Assembly (NCBI RefSeq): GCF_043944905.1
Contig: NZ_JBIMSN010000003.1
Coordinates: 62,001-126,000, forward strand
Origin: Antrihabitans spumae
Lineage (GTDB): Bacteria > Actinomycetota > Actinomycetes > Mycobacteriales > Mycobacteriaceae
Length of the DNA: 64,000 bases
Direction of reading: 5' to 3'
The translations under genes were made by a program, and so were the position numbers. Within the stretch, counting starts at the first letter, position 1; each line of letters opens with the position of its first letter. The notes below the pieces were generated by a model, which was not told where the DNA came from, searched no databases, and worked only from the letters and a program-made list of their open reading frames with translations. Shown here one piece after another: positions 40,932 through 49,408 of the stretch.

Positions 40932-41600
40932 ATGGGTCTGTTCGACATGATTACGTTCCCCGTCCGTGTTGCTGTCGCGTTCGGCGAGGCGAGTATCGGT
41001 GTTGCCAAATTGGTCGACCCCGATGGTCCGCTTCGGATGGCGAATCAGGTGTCGACGATGACGGCCGCCGACCAACCGCTCGGCAAGGCGTTGGCACCCG
41101 GTGGAGTGCTGGATAGGTTGCTCGCCGAGGACGGGATCGTCGCGAGACTGTCGACCCCCGGCGGCCCGTTGGACCGGTTGATGGAGCCCGGTGGCGCGGT
41201 GGATCGCGTCACGGCACCGGGTGGTCCGTTGGAGCGTCTGCTGTCCGACGACGGTGCGCTGGAACGAGTTCTTGCCAAGGGCGGTGTGCTTGATCAGCTA
41301 CTTGCAGAGCAGGGTTTGATCCAGCAGCTCGTCGAAGACGGCGGCATCATCGAACGCGTCACCGACTCTTTGGAACGTATCGCGAGGATCGGTCCGGTGA
41401 TCGAATCACTGGACCGTCCGATCAAGGCGGTGGACGAGTCGGCGCAGTTGCTGTCGGTCGCTGTCGAGCCGTTGCGCGATTTCGCGATGCGGATGCCGGG
41501 GATGAAGCGCAGACCTGCGCCGCGGACTGTCAGGAGCGAGCGCGACATCGCGGAAGCGGCCGACGTCGCGGAGATTATCGACGCAGACACCGTCGACTAA
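40932..41600 (+). CDS. Protein with nine tandem 10-residue repeats
   Basis: 222 residues from ATG 40932. Residues about 57-146 are nine consecutive decapeptides: GGVLDRLLAE, DGIVARLSTP, GGPLDRLMEP, GGAVDRVTAP, GGPLERLLSD, DGALERVLAK, GGVLDQLLAE, QGLIQQLVED, GGIIERVTDS (consensus GG.LDRLL..). The N-terminus is weakly hydrophobic (FDMITFPVRVAVAFGEASIG), the C-terminus charged. I do not recognise a named family; a solenoid or membrane-surface amphipathic helix array is possible. Its TAA overlaps the stop of the convergent hydrolase. Confidence 0.82.
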   Translation: MGLFDMITFPVRVAVAFGEASIGVAKLVDPDGPLRMANQVSTMTAADQPLGKALAPGGVLDRLLAEDGIVARLSTPGGPLDRLMEPGGAVDRVTAPGGPLERLLSDDGALERVLAKGGVLDQLLAEQGLIQQLVEDGGIIERVTDSLERIARIGPVIESLDRPIKAVDESAQLLSVAVEPLRDFAMRMPGMKRRPAPRTVRSERDIAEAADVAEIIDADTVD

Positions 41601-42505
41601 GCACGCTCGAAGTTGTCCACGAGTAGGCCGGTGATCTTCGGCAGCAGTTCTACGGGTAGGTCGTGGCCCATGCCGTCGATGATGTGCAGCGTCGAACCTT
41701 TGATCGCGCGAGCGACGGCCTTGCCTGCCGCAGGACGGATGAGTGGGTCCTTGGCACCGTGAATCACGACGGTCGGCTTGTCGATCTTCTTTGTGAAGCG
41801 AAGCAGGCTGCCGCTACCTGTGACCGCGCCGAACTGCCGGACGACGCCTGCCGGGTGGTAGCTGCGGTCGTAACTCTCGCCCGCGCGTTGGGCGGCGACC
41901 TCGGCGGACACCCGATACGCGGGGCTGCCGATTGCTTGTTGACCTCGCATGATCAGCTTGACGACGTCGTCTCGCGTCGGGTTCTTGCCGGGGCTGGAGA
42001 GCAGTGCCTTGAGCGCGAGGGGCGCGGGAGGCGGTAGGAACGGCTGGTTCGTGCTCGAGAAGATGATGCCGAGGGTGCGGACGCGATCCGGACTCTGGGC
42101 GGCGAGCACCTGGGCGATCATCCCGCCCATCGATGCGCCGACGACGTGGGCCGAGTCGATGCCGAGGTGGTCGAGCAGGCCTCGGGTATCGGCGGCCATG
42201 TCGGGGAGGGTGTACGGCACAGCGCTTGGCCGGCCGAGTTCGAAGAGCGCCATGCGCAGCAGCATCGAGCCGGATACCCGGGTTCCGTCCATCTTGGTCG
42301 AGAGGCCGATGTCGCGATTGTCGAAACGGATCACTCGGTAGCCTGCATCGACAAGTTGGTCGCAGAACTCGGTTGGCCACAGTGTGAGCTGTGCGCTGAA
42401 CCCCATGATGAGCAGCACCGGCGGTGCGCCGATATCGCCCATGTCCTCGTATGCGAGCGTCAGTCCGTTGGCGTCCGCTGTGCCGCGTCGAATGTCCTGC
42501 GTCAT
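41597..42505 (-). CDS. Alpha/beta-hydrolase
   Basis: 302 residues. PPVLLIMGFSAQLTLWP (oxyanion region), nucleophile GASMGG in AHVVGASMGGMIAQVLA, Asp in VIHGAKDPLIRPAAGK and His in IIDGMGHDLPVELLP form a complete triad. Cytoplasmic; similar to the aclacinomycin-methylesterase-like/lipase group often called LipV or RdmC by annotation. Substrate unknown. Convergent with the decapeptide-repeat gene (four-base overlap). Confidence 0.88.
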   Translation of the reverse strand: MTQDIRRGTADANGLTLAYEDMGDIGAPPVLLIMGFSAQLTLWPTEFCDQLVDAGYRVIRFDNRDIGLSTKMDGTRVSGSMLLRMALFELGRPSAVPYTLPDMAADTRGLLDHLGIDSAHVVGASMGGMIAQVLAAQSPDRVRTLGIIFSSTNQPFLPPPAPLALKALLSSPGKNPTRDDVVKLIMRGQQAIGSPAYRVSAEVAAQRAGESYDRSYHPAGVVRQFGAVTGSGSLLRFTKKIDKPTVVIHGAKDPLIRPAAGKAVARAIKGSTLHIIDGMGHDLPVELLPKITGLLVDNFERA

Positions 42506-42556
42506 CGGTGACCCTCACAGTCGTCGTCGGTCGTTCTCCGCCCGACTGTAAGCGTT

Positions 42557-42586
42557 TTGGCTGTTCGCGCCTGGGTCGGGTACGCT
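42557..42586 (+). promoter_or_regulatory. Candidate promoter of rplJL
   Basis: TTGGCT (42557-42562), 18-base spacer, TACGCT (42581-42586). It would give a leader of about 300 nt before rplJ. Confidence 0.5.
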
Positions 42587-42889
42587 GTCGGACGGCCGTC
42601 GAGCATTTCGATAGCCACCCAATCACGTTCTACCCAAGACCGTTGGTCACTGTGATTCTGGGATTTCTACCAGAAGCGCAGTTGAAGGTCCGGAAAGCAT
42701 TGTCCGGCGACCCACGCAGGAGATCGAGGTAGGGATTGCGATGCTTTTGCGTTGCGTCCTCATACGCCCCGTGTGCCCTGCACCGGGGCGTTTTGCATTC
42801 TCTCCTCCCTTCGTACTTTGCCTGACCACCAACGGCTTTCGGTCGAACAGGGTCCAAGAAGTACTGACCGTCACGAGAGGAGGCGAAGT
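42587..42889 (+). promoter_or_regulatory. Leader of rplJ (L10 leader-type autoregulatory region)
   Basis: About 300 bp without a gene. It contains a region with AGAAGCGCAGTTGAAGGTCC, CCGGAAAGCATTGTCCGG and GGAGATCGAGGTAGGGATTG, then an attenuator hairpin and the strong GAGAGGAGG ribosome-binding site at 42875-42883. Position and layout fit the L10 leader that binds the L10-L12 complex; the exact fold was not modelled. Confidence 0.65.
42765..42794 (+). terminator. Attenuator hairpin in rplJ leader
   Basis: CGCCCCG (42765-42771) pairs with CGGGGCG (42784-42790) followed by TTTT, about 95 bp before rplJ. A terminator inside the leader implies transcription attenuation. Confidence 0.75.
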
Positions 42890-43474
42890 ATGGCAAAGCC
42901 TGAGAAGGTCACCGCGGTAGCGGAGATCACGGAGCAGTTCAAAGGTTCCACCGCAGCGGTTGTCACGGAATACCGTGGTCTGTCCGTAGGAAAGATCACT
43001 GATCTGCGGCGTGCGCTCGGCGCGAACGCTACCTACTCCGTCGCCAAGAACACCCTGGTCAAGCGTGCCGCTGCTGAAGCGGGCGTAGAAGGCCTCGACG
43101 ACTTGTTCGTCGGTCCGACCGCCATTGCATTCGTCAACGGCGAACCGGTCGACGCAGCGAAGGCGATCAAAGCCTTCGCGAAGGACAACAAGGCGCTGAT
43201 CGTCAAGGGCGGCTACATGGACGGCCGTGCGCTGTCCGTGGACGAGATCAACCGGATCGCGGACCTCGAGTCTCGCGAGATCCTGTTGGCGAAGCTTGCC
43301 GGCGCGATGAAGGGCAACTTGGTCAAGGCCGCAGTTCTGTTCAACGCTCCCGCATCGCAGGTGGCCCGCTTGGCCGTTGCGTTGCAGGAGAAGAGGCAAG
43401 CAGCAGAGGGTGCTCCGGCGGTTTCCGAAGCCGCCGAAGCGACCGACGCTGCCGAAGTTGCTACCGAAAGCTGA
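42890..43474 (+). CDS. rplJ: 50S ribosomal protein L10
   Basis: 194 residues from ATG 42890 (MAKPEKVTAVAEITEQFKGS) with GAGAGGAGG upstream. AAVVTEYRGLSVGKITDLRR and KNTLVKRAAAEAGVEGLDDL are characteristic; an Ala/Glu-rich tail follows (AEGAPAVSEAAEATDAAEVA). Upstream in-frame codons are in the leader and not conserved. Binds L7/L12 dimers on the ribosome stalk. Confidence 0.96.
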   Translation: MAKPEKVTAVAEITEQFKGSTAAVVTEYRGLSVGKITDLRRALGANATYSVAKNTLVKRAAAEAGVEGLDDLFVGPTAIAFVNGEPVDAAKAIKAFAKDNKALIVKGGYMDGRALSVDEINRIADLESREILLAKLAGAMKGNLVKAAVLFNAPASQVARLAVALQEKRQAAEGAPAVSEAAEATDAAEVATES

Positions 43475-43570
43475 TCCGCACCCGCGCATCACGCATAACC
43501 ACCACGCACGCTGCGCGTGCAATCCAGGTCGCGGGATCAGCGACTGGAACCAAAAGGAAGGACCGCCATC

Positions 43571-43957
<387 letters not shown>

Positions 43958-43990
43958 TTCGGCGAAACGCGCGTCGAGCGCCTACGCCAG

Positions 43991-44026
43991 GCGGGCGATC
44001 CCTTCGGGGGTCGCCCGCTTTCGTTT
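43991..44026 (+). terminator. Terminator of rplJL
   Basis: GCGGGCGATCCC and GGGGTCGCCCGC form a 12-bp stem around TTCG, followed by TTTCGTTT. Confidence 0.85.
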
Positions 44027-44149
44027 GTGTTGCGGGTTTGCAAGCACTGTCACCTGAGGCACACCCCTTGGGATACAGTGTCCGAACGCACAATGGCTCG
44101 GGTCAGGCTCGTGTCGATGGGTTGTGTCTGTTCGAATGTGGAGGTTGGC

Positions 44150-45274
44150 GTGGGCGTAGCAGTCAGGACCGAAGGCATCAGTAAGTCTTTCGGACGGCAA
44201 AATATCTGGCAGAACGTCACGCTGAACATCCCTCCGGGTGAGATCAGCCTGATGGTCGGCCCGTCGGGCACGGGTAAGTCCGTGTTCCTGAAGTCGCTGA
44301 TCGGTCTGCTCAAGCCCGAAGAGGGCGAGATCTTCATCGGTGACACCAACATCACGACGTGCTCCAACAAGGAGCTGTACGAGATCCGCAAACTGTTCGG
44401 CGTCCTCTTCCAGGACGGCGCACTCTTCGGCTCGATGGACCTGTTCGACAACGTGGCGTTCCCGTTGCGCGAGCACACCAAGAAGTCCGAATCCGACATC
44501 CGCAAGGTCGTCATGGAGAAGTTGGACCTGGTCGGTCTGACCGGCGCCGAGGGCAAGCTGCCCGGCGAGATCTCCGGCGGTATGCGCAAGCGCGCCGGCC
44601 TGGCGCGTGCTCTGGTACTCGATCCGGAGATCATCCTGGTCGACGAGCCCGACTCGGGTCTCGATCCGGTGCGTACGACCTACATCAGCCAGTTGTTCCT
44701 CGACATCAACGCGCAGATCGACGCGACGTTCCTGATCGTGTCGCACAACATCAACCTCGCTCGTACGGTGCCGGACAACATCGGCATGCTGTTCCGTCGC
44801 AACCTGGTGATGTTCGGACCCCGCGAAGTGCTGTTGACCTCCGACGAGCCCGTCGTCAAGCAGTTCCTCAACGGTCGGATGATCGGTCCGATCGGTATGT
44901 CCGAGGAAAAGGACGAGGCGCAGATGGCGCAGGAGCAGGCTCTCGCCGATGCCGGTCACCATGCCGGTGGCGTGGAAGACGTCGAGGGCATCGTGCCGCA
45001 GATGGTCGCAACGCCGGGTATGCCGCACCGCAAGGCGATCGATCGCCGCCAGGCCCGAGTTCGCGAGATCATGCACACGCTGCCGCACGCCGCTCAGGTC
45101 GCGATCCAGAACGACCTCGACGCAACGCAGGACACGCAGCAGTACTCGACCTACGACAACGGCGATCAGTACGACAACGGCGATCAGTACGACAACAGCA
45201 ACCAGGACACCCAGGTGCTGCCGACTTACAACGAGGGCGGCTACGAATCTTCGCCTTCCCTGCGCAAGCAATAG
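44150..45274 (+). CDS. mceG: MceG/Mkl-type ABC ATPase for Mce lipid importers
   Basis: 374 residues from GTG 44150, with GGAGG five bases upstream. ABC motifs: Walker A GPSGTGKSV, Q-loop VLFQDGALFGSMDL, signature ISGGMRKRAGLARAL, Walker B ILVDEPDSGLDP, H-loop IVSHNINLA. The FQDGALFGSM block is typical of MlaF/MceG ATPases that power mce-encoded lipid (sterol) uptake; mce genes are not in this window. The C-terminal extension ends with near-perfect YDNGDQ repeats encoded by three 18-bp tandem units. In M. tuberculosis mkl also lies between rplL and rpoB. Confidence 0.92.
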   Translation: MGVAVRTEGISKSFGRQNIWQNVTLNIPPGEISLMVGPSGTGKSVFLKSLIGLLKPEEGEIFIGDTNITTCSNKELYEIRKLFGVLFQDGALFGSMDLFDNVAFPLREHTKKSESDIRKVVMEKLDLVGLTGAEGKLPGEISGGMRKRAGLARALVLDPEIILVDEPDSGLDPVRTTYISQLFLDINAQIDATFLIVSHNINLARTVPDNIGMLFRRNLVMFGPREVLLTSDEPVVKQFLNGRMIGPIGMSEEKDEAQMAQEQALADAGHHAGGVEDVEGIVPQMVATPGMPHRKAIDRRQARVREIMHTLPHAAQVAIQNDLDATQDTQQYSTYDNGDQYDNGDQYDNSNQDTQVLPTYNEGGYESSPSLRKQ

Positions 45275-45287
45275 CGTTCGACTCGAG

Positions 45288-45327
45288 ATCCGTCGAGGCC
45301 AGGTTTTCCTGAGCCTCGGCGGATTTT
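45288..45327 (+). terminator. Terminator of mceG
   Basis: ATCCGTCGAGGCCAGG and CCTGAGCCTCGGCGGAT pair around a TTTT loop, with one bulge and one G-U, followed by TTT. Confidence 0.8.
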
Positions 45328-45402
45328 GCGTTCCAAAACGATGGAGCGGCGATGCATGGCGCATTTCCCCTGATCGGATTGCGTAAAACGCCGTAAGAAG
45401 CC

Positions 45403-45431
45403 TTGACGCGGGCGGGATGAGGCGTCACTCT
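45403..45431 (+). promoter_or_regulatory. Candidate rpoB promoter P1
   Basis: TTGACG (45403-45408), 17-base spacer, CACTCT (45426-45431). Good -35, weak -10. Confidence 0.45.
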
Positions 45432-45563
45432 AGTGGCGAGACATGCGAGAGATCGCGGGCCGAGCGGTGCTTCGCCAGAGCAGTGATTTGTATTACTGCT
45501 CGCTGGCAACCAGCGTCGTTACCGCACGGACGCCCAGCTCGGATGTTACTTTTGGTGCGCCGC

Positions 45564-45592
45564 TCGACATACGTCGAGATTCGGTGTAGTTT
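45564..45592 (+). promoter_or_regulatory. Candidate rpoB promoter P2
   Basis: TCGACA (45564-45569), 17-base spacer containing half of a CTCGAC/GTCGAG palindrome, TAGTTT (45587-45592). Confidence 0.5.
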
Positions 45593-45808
45593 TGGACGTT
45601 GCGCTGGCTGCCTCCTGTCCACCCCTCAACTGCTTAGCTGAAAGTGTCACTCTCGGGTGCCGCTTACTTCATGTTGCGGGCGTATTTCCGTTCGGGCGTC
45701 ATCCAGCTCCGTGCCCGATCAGTTTAGAAAACGCCCCGCAGAACAAGCAGATACGAGCGAAGGTCACGCGATTTGCGTGGCCCGCGTGAGGTGCTGGAAG
45801 GACGCATC

Positions 45809-48800
45809 TTGGCAGTCTCTAGCCAGACCAAGGCCAATGCCGGTATTCCCGGAGCCCCGCCTAGGGTTTCTTTTGCAAAGATTCGTGAGCCCCTGGAAGT
45901 TCCTGGGTTGCTCGACCTACAAACAGATTCGTTCGAATGGTTGGTCGGTTCGCCGGCTTGGCGTGAACGTGCAACCGCACGCGGCGACAACGCACTCGCA
46001 GGTGGTTTGGAGGAGATCCTCACCGAGCTGTCCCCGATCGAGGACTTCTCGGGATCCATGTCGTTGTCCTTCTCGGACCCACGCTTCGACGAGGTCAAGG
46101 CCTCGACCGATGAGTGCAAAGACAAGGACATGACCTACGCGGCGCCGTTGTTCGTCACCGCCGAATTCATCAACAACAACACTGGCGAGATCAAGAGCCA
46201 GACGGTCTTCATGGGAGATTTCCCGATGATGACCGACAAGGGCACGTTCATCATCAACGGCACCGAGCGCGTGGTAGTCAGCCAGCTCGTTCGTTCGCCG
46301 GGTGTGTACTTCGAGCACAACATCGACAAGACGACGGAAAAAGACCTCCACAGCGTGAAGGTCATTCCGGGTCGTGGCGCATGGCTCGAGTTCGACGTGG
46401 ACAAGCGCGACACCGTTGGTGTTCGTATCGATCGCAAGCGTCGTCAGCCGGTCACCGTGCTGCTGAAGGCACTGGGTTGGTCCACCGAGCAGATCACGGA
46501 GCGCTTCGGCTTCTCCGAGATCATGATGGCGACCCTCGAGAAGGACAACACAGCAGGTACCGACGAGGCCCTGCTCGACATCTACCGCAAGCTGCGTCCG
46601 GGCGAGCCGCCCACGAAGGAGAGCGCGCAGACTCTGCTGGAGAACCTGTTCTTCAAGGAGAAGCGCTACGACCTGGCTCGTGTCGGTCGCTACAAGATCA
46701 ACAAGAAGCTCGGCATTCACACGGGCGAGCCGATCACGTCGTCGGTTCTCACCGAAGAAGACATCGTCGCCACCATCGAGTACCTGGTCCACCTGCATGC
46801 GGGCGATCAGTCGATGACGGCTCCCGGTGGCATCGAGGTTCCCGTCGAGGTCGACGACATCGATCACTTCGGTAATCGTCGTCTTCGTACGGTCGGCGAG
46901 CTGATCCAGAATCAGATCCGCGTCGGTCTGTCTCGTATGGAGCGCGTCGTGCGCGAGCGGATGACGACTCAGGACGTCGAGGCGATCACGCCGCAGACCC
47001 TGATCAACATCCGTCCCGTCGTCGCCGCGATCAAGGAGTTCTTCGGAACTTCGCAGCTGTCGCAGTTCATGGACCAGAACAACCCGTTGTCGGGTCTCAC
47101 CCACAAGCGTCGCCTGTCGGCTCTTGGTCCCGGTGGTCTGTCCCGTGAGCGTGCCGGCCTCGAGGTTCGCGACGTGCACCACAGCCACTACGGCCGTATG
47201 TGCCCGATCGAGACCCCTGAAGGCCCGAACATCGGCCTGATCGGTTCGCTGTCGGTGTACGCGCGGGTCAACCCGTTCGGCTTCATCGAGACGCCGTACC
47301 GCAAGGTCGTCGAGGGTCAGGTCACCGATCACGTCGACTACCTCACCGCCGACGAAGAGGACCGCCACGTCGTTGCTCAGGCGAACTCGCCGATCGACGC
47401 CGACGGTCACTTCACCGACGAGCGCATTCTCGTTCGTCGTAAGGGTGGCGAAGTCGAGTTCGTCCTGTCGACCAACGTCGACTACATGGACGTCTCGCCG
47501 CGACAGATGGTGTCCGTCGCAACCGCGATGATTCCGTTCCTCGAGCACGACGATGCAAACCGCGCCCTGATGGGTGCGAACATGCAGCGTCAGGCGGTTC
47601 CGCTCGTTCGTTCCGAGGCGCCGCTCGTCGGCACCGGCATGGAACTGCGTGCGGCGATCGACGCAGGCGACGTCATCATCACCGAGAAGAGCGGTGTGGT
47701 CGAAGAGGTTTCGGCCGACTACGTCACGGTGATGGCCGACGACGGCACTCGCAAGAGCTACCGGATGCGGAAGTTCGCTCGCTCCAACCAGGGCACCTGC
47801 GCGAACCAGCGGCCGATCGTGGACGAGGGTGCACGGGTCGAGAAGGGCCAGGTACTCGCCGACGGACCATGCACCGAAAACGGTGAAATGGCACTCGGCA
47901 AGAACCTGCTCGTGGCGATCATGCCGTGGGAAGGCCACAACTACGAGGACGCGATCATCCTGTCGCAGCGCCTCGTGGAAGAGGACGTTCTCACCTCGAT
48001 CCACATCGAAGAGCACGAGATCGATGCTCGCGACACGAAGCTGGGCGCAGAGGAGATCACTCGGGACATCCCGAACGTCTCCGACGAGGTCCTCGCGGAT
48101 CTCGACGATCGCGGCATCGTCCGCATCGGTGCCGAGGTTCGTGACGGCGACGTGCTGGTCGGCAAGGTCACGCCGAAGGGCGAGACGGAGCTGACGCCGG
48201 AAGAGCGCCTGTTGCGCGCGATCTTCGGTGAGAAGGCCCGCGAGGTTCGTGACACGTCGCTCAAGGTTCCGCACGGCGAGTCCGGCAAGGTCATCGGCAT
48301 CCGGGTGTTCTCCCGCGATGACGACGACGATCTGCCTCCCGGCGTCAACGAACTGGTCCGCGTGTACGTGGCACAGAAGCGCAAGATTCAGGACGGCGAC
48401 AAGCTCGCAGGCCGACACGGCAACAAGGGCGTCATCGGCAAGATCCTCCCCGCTGAGGACATGCCGTTCCTGCCCGACGGAACCCCTGTCGACATCATCC
48501 TGAACACGCACGGTGTGCCGCGTCGTATGAACATCGGTCAGATCTTGGAGACCCACCTCGGGTGGATCGGCAAGACCGGCTGGAACATCCAGATCGCAAG
48601 TGACGGAACGCGTCCCGACTGGGCAGCAACTCTTCCCGAAGAGATGCTGGCTGCGGGTCCCGATTCGAACATCGCGACTCCGGTGTTCGACGGTGCGCAG
48701 GAGAAGGAACTCACAGGTCTGCTGGAGTCGACGCTGCCCAACCGTGACGGTGTGCAGATGGTCGGCGCCGACGGTAAGGCGACGTTGTTCGACGGGCGTT

Positions 48801-49297
48801 CCGGCGAGCCGTTCCCGTACCCGGTTTCGGTCGGCTACATGTACATCATCAAGCTGCACCACTTGGTCGACGACAAGATCCACGCTCGTTCGACCGGGCC
48901 GTACTCGATGATCACGCAGCAGCCCCTCGGTGGTAAGGCCCAGTTCGGTGGCCAGCGCTTCGGTGAGATGGAGTGCTGGGCGATGCAGGCCTACGGCGCG
49001 GCTTACACGCTGCAGGAACTGCTGACCATCAAGTCGGACGACGTGGTCGGTCGCGTGAAGGTGTACGAGGCGATCGTCAAGGGCGAGAACATCCCTGAGC
49101 CTGGTATCCCCGAGTCGTTCAAGGTGCTCCTCAAGGAGCTGCAGTCGTTGTGCCTCAACGTGGAGGTGCTGTCCTCGGACGGTGCAGCCATCACGATGGC
49201 CGACGGCGACGACGAAGATCTCGAGCGTGCCGCAGCGAACCTGGGAATCAACCTTTCCAGGAACGAAGCTGCGACGGCCGACGACCTCGCGAACTAG
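45809..49297 (+). CDS. rpoB: RNA polymerase subunit beta
   Basis: 1162 residues from TTG 45809, which has GGAAGGA six bases upstream; a TTG at 45773 is in frame but lacks one. GAPPRVSFAKIREPLEVPGL starts the conserved part. The rifampicin region (about 47047-47130) reads LSQFMDQNNPLSGLTHKRRL then SALG, i.e. wild-type Asp, His and Ser at the main resistance positions, so a rifampicin-susceptible genotype is expected. All catalytic regions (GEKAREVRDTSLKVPHGESG, KLAGRHGNKGVIGKILP) are intact. Operon with rpoC. Confidence 0.97.
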   Translation: MAVSSQTKANAGIPGAPPRVSFAKIREPLEVPGLLDLQTDSFEWLVGSPAWRERATARGDNALAGGLEEILTELSPIEDFSGSMSLSFSDPRFDEVKASTDECKDKDMTYAAPLFVTAEFINNNTGEIKSQTVFMGDFPMMTDKGTFIINGTERVVVSQLVRSPGVYFEHNIDKTTEKDLHSVKVIPGRGAWLEFDVDKRDTVGVRIDRKRRQPVTVLLKALGWSTEQITERFGFSEIMMATLEKDNTAGTDEALLDIYRKLRPGEPPTKESAQTLLENLFFKEKRYDLARVGRYKINKKLGIHTGEPITSSVLTEEDIVATIEYLVHLHAGDQSMTAPGGIEVPVEVDDIDHFGNRRLRTVGELIQNQIRVGLSRMERVVRERMTTQDVEAITPQTLINIRPVVAAIKEFFGTSQLSQFMDQNNPLSGLTHKRRLSALGPGGLSRERAGLEVRDVHHSHYGRMCPIETPEGPNIGLIGSLSVYARVNPFGFIETPYRKVVEGQVTDHVDYLTADEEDRHVVAQANSPIDADGHFTDERILVRRKGGEVEFVLSTNVDYMDVSPRQMVSVATAMIPFLEHDDANRALMGANMQRQAVPLVRSEAPLVGTGMELRAAIDAGDVIITEKSGVVEEVSADYVTVMADDGTRKSYRMRKFARSNQGTCANQRPIVDEGARVEKGQVLADGPCTENGEMALGKNLLVAIMPWEGHNYEDAIILSQRLVEEDVLTSIHIEEHEIDARDTKLGAEEITRDIPNVSDEVLADLDDRGIVRIGAEVRDGDVLVGKVTPKGETELTPEERLLRAIFGEKAREVRDTSLKVPHGESGKVIGIRVFSRDDDDDLPPGVNELVRVYVAQKRKIQDGDKLAGRHGNKGVIGKILPAEDMPFLPDGTPVDIILNTHGVPRRMNIGQILETHLGWIGKTGWNIQIASDGTRPDWAATLPEEMLAAGPDSNIATPVFDGAQEKELTGLLESTLPNRDGVQMVGADGKATLFDGRSGEPFPYPVSVGYMYIIKLHHLVDDKIHARSTGPYSMITQQPLGGKAQFGGQRFGEMECWAMQAYGAAYTLQELLTIKSDDVVGRVKVYEAIVKGENIPEPGIPESFKVLLKELQSLCLNVEVLSSDGAAITMADGDDEDLERAAANLGINLSRNEAATADDLAN

Positions 49298-49305
49298 GAC
49301 GTGTG

Positions 49306-49350
49306 CCGATGTGGCATTCGCACCGCTTACCGGGACGAATGCCACATCGG
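49306..49350 (+). repeat. Perfect inverted repeat in rpoB-rpoC gap (R1 relative)
   Basis: CCGATGTGGCATTCG (49306-49320) and its exact complement (49336-49350) with a 15-base loop. It aligns over 49309-49353 with R1 copy 2 (34875-34919), 35 of 45 identical. No U-tract follows, so it is not an obvious terminator. Confidence 0.85.
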
Positions 49351-49408
49351 TTCACCGCAACTTTGAGAATTTGCAGCAACTGAACCCGTACAGGGGAAAG
49401 GAAGTTAC

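Larger units (their letters stand above)
45328..45808 (+). other. rpoB upstream region, about 480 bp without a gene
   Basis: No credible coding frame. It holds two promoter candidates (listed) and a GGAAGGA ribosome-binding site just before the TTG start. CTCGAC/GTCGAG (45563-45578) is a small inverted repeat inside the second promoter spacer. Confidence 0.7.

Noticed and set aside
39398..41075. Open frames running across the N gap
   Set aside because: They depend on unknown bases and are antisense to rplK/rplA; no support.
45417..45641. Possible small gene upstream of rpoB
   Set aside because: No ribosome-binding site, Arg/Cys-rich translation without pattern, and it overlaps the candidate promoter region.
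47044..47140. Rifampicin-resistance mutation in rpoB
   Set aside because: The main resistance positions (Asp, His and Ser of the FMDQN, THKRR and LSALG motifs) carry wild-type residues.
45917..49345. A very long open frame (over 1100 codons) antisense to rpoB, and a 687-codon one antisense to rpoC
   Set aside because: In high-G+C DNA with strong third-position bias the antisense frame of a highly expressed gene stays open; the translations show no family features and rpoB/rpoC are certain.
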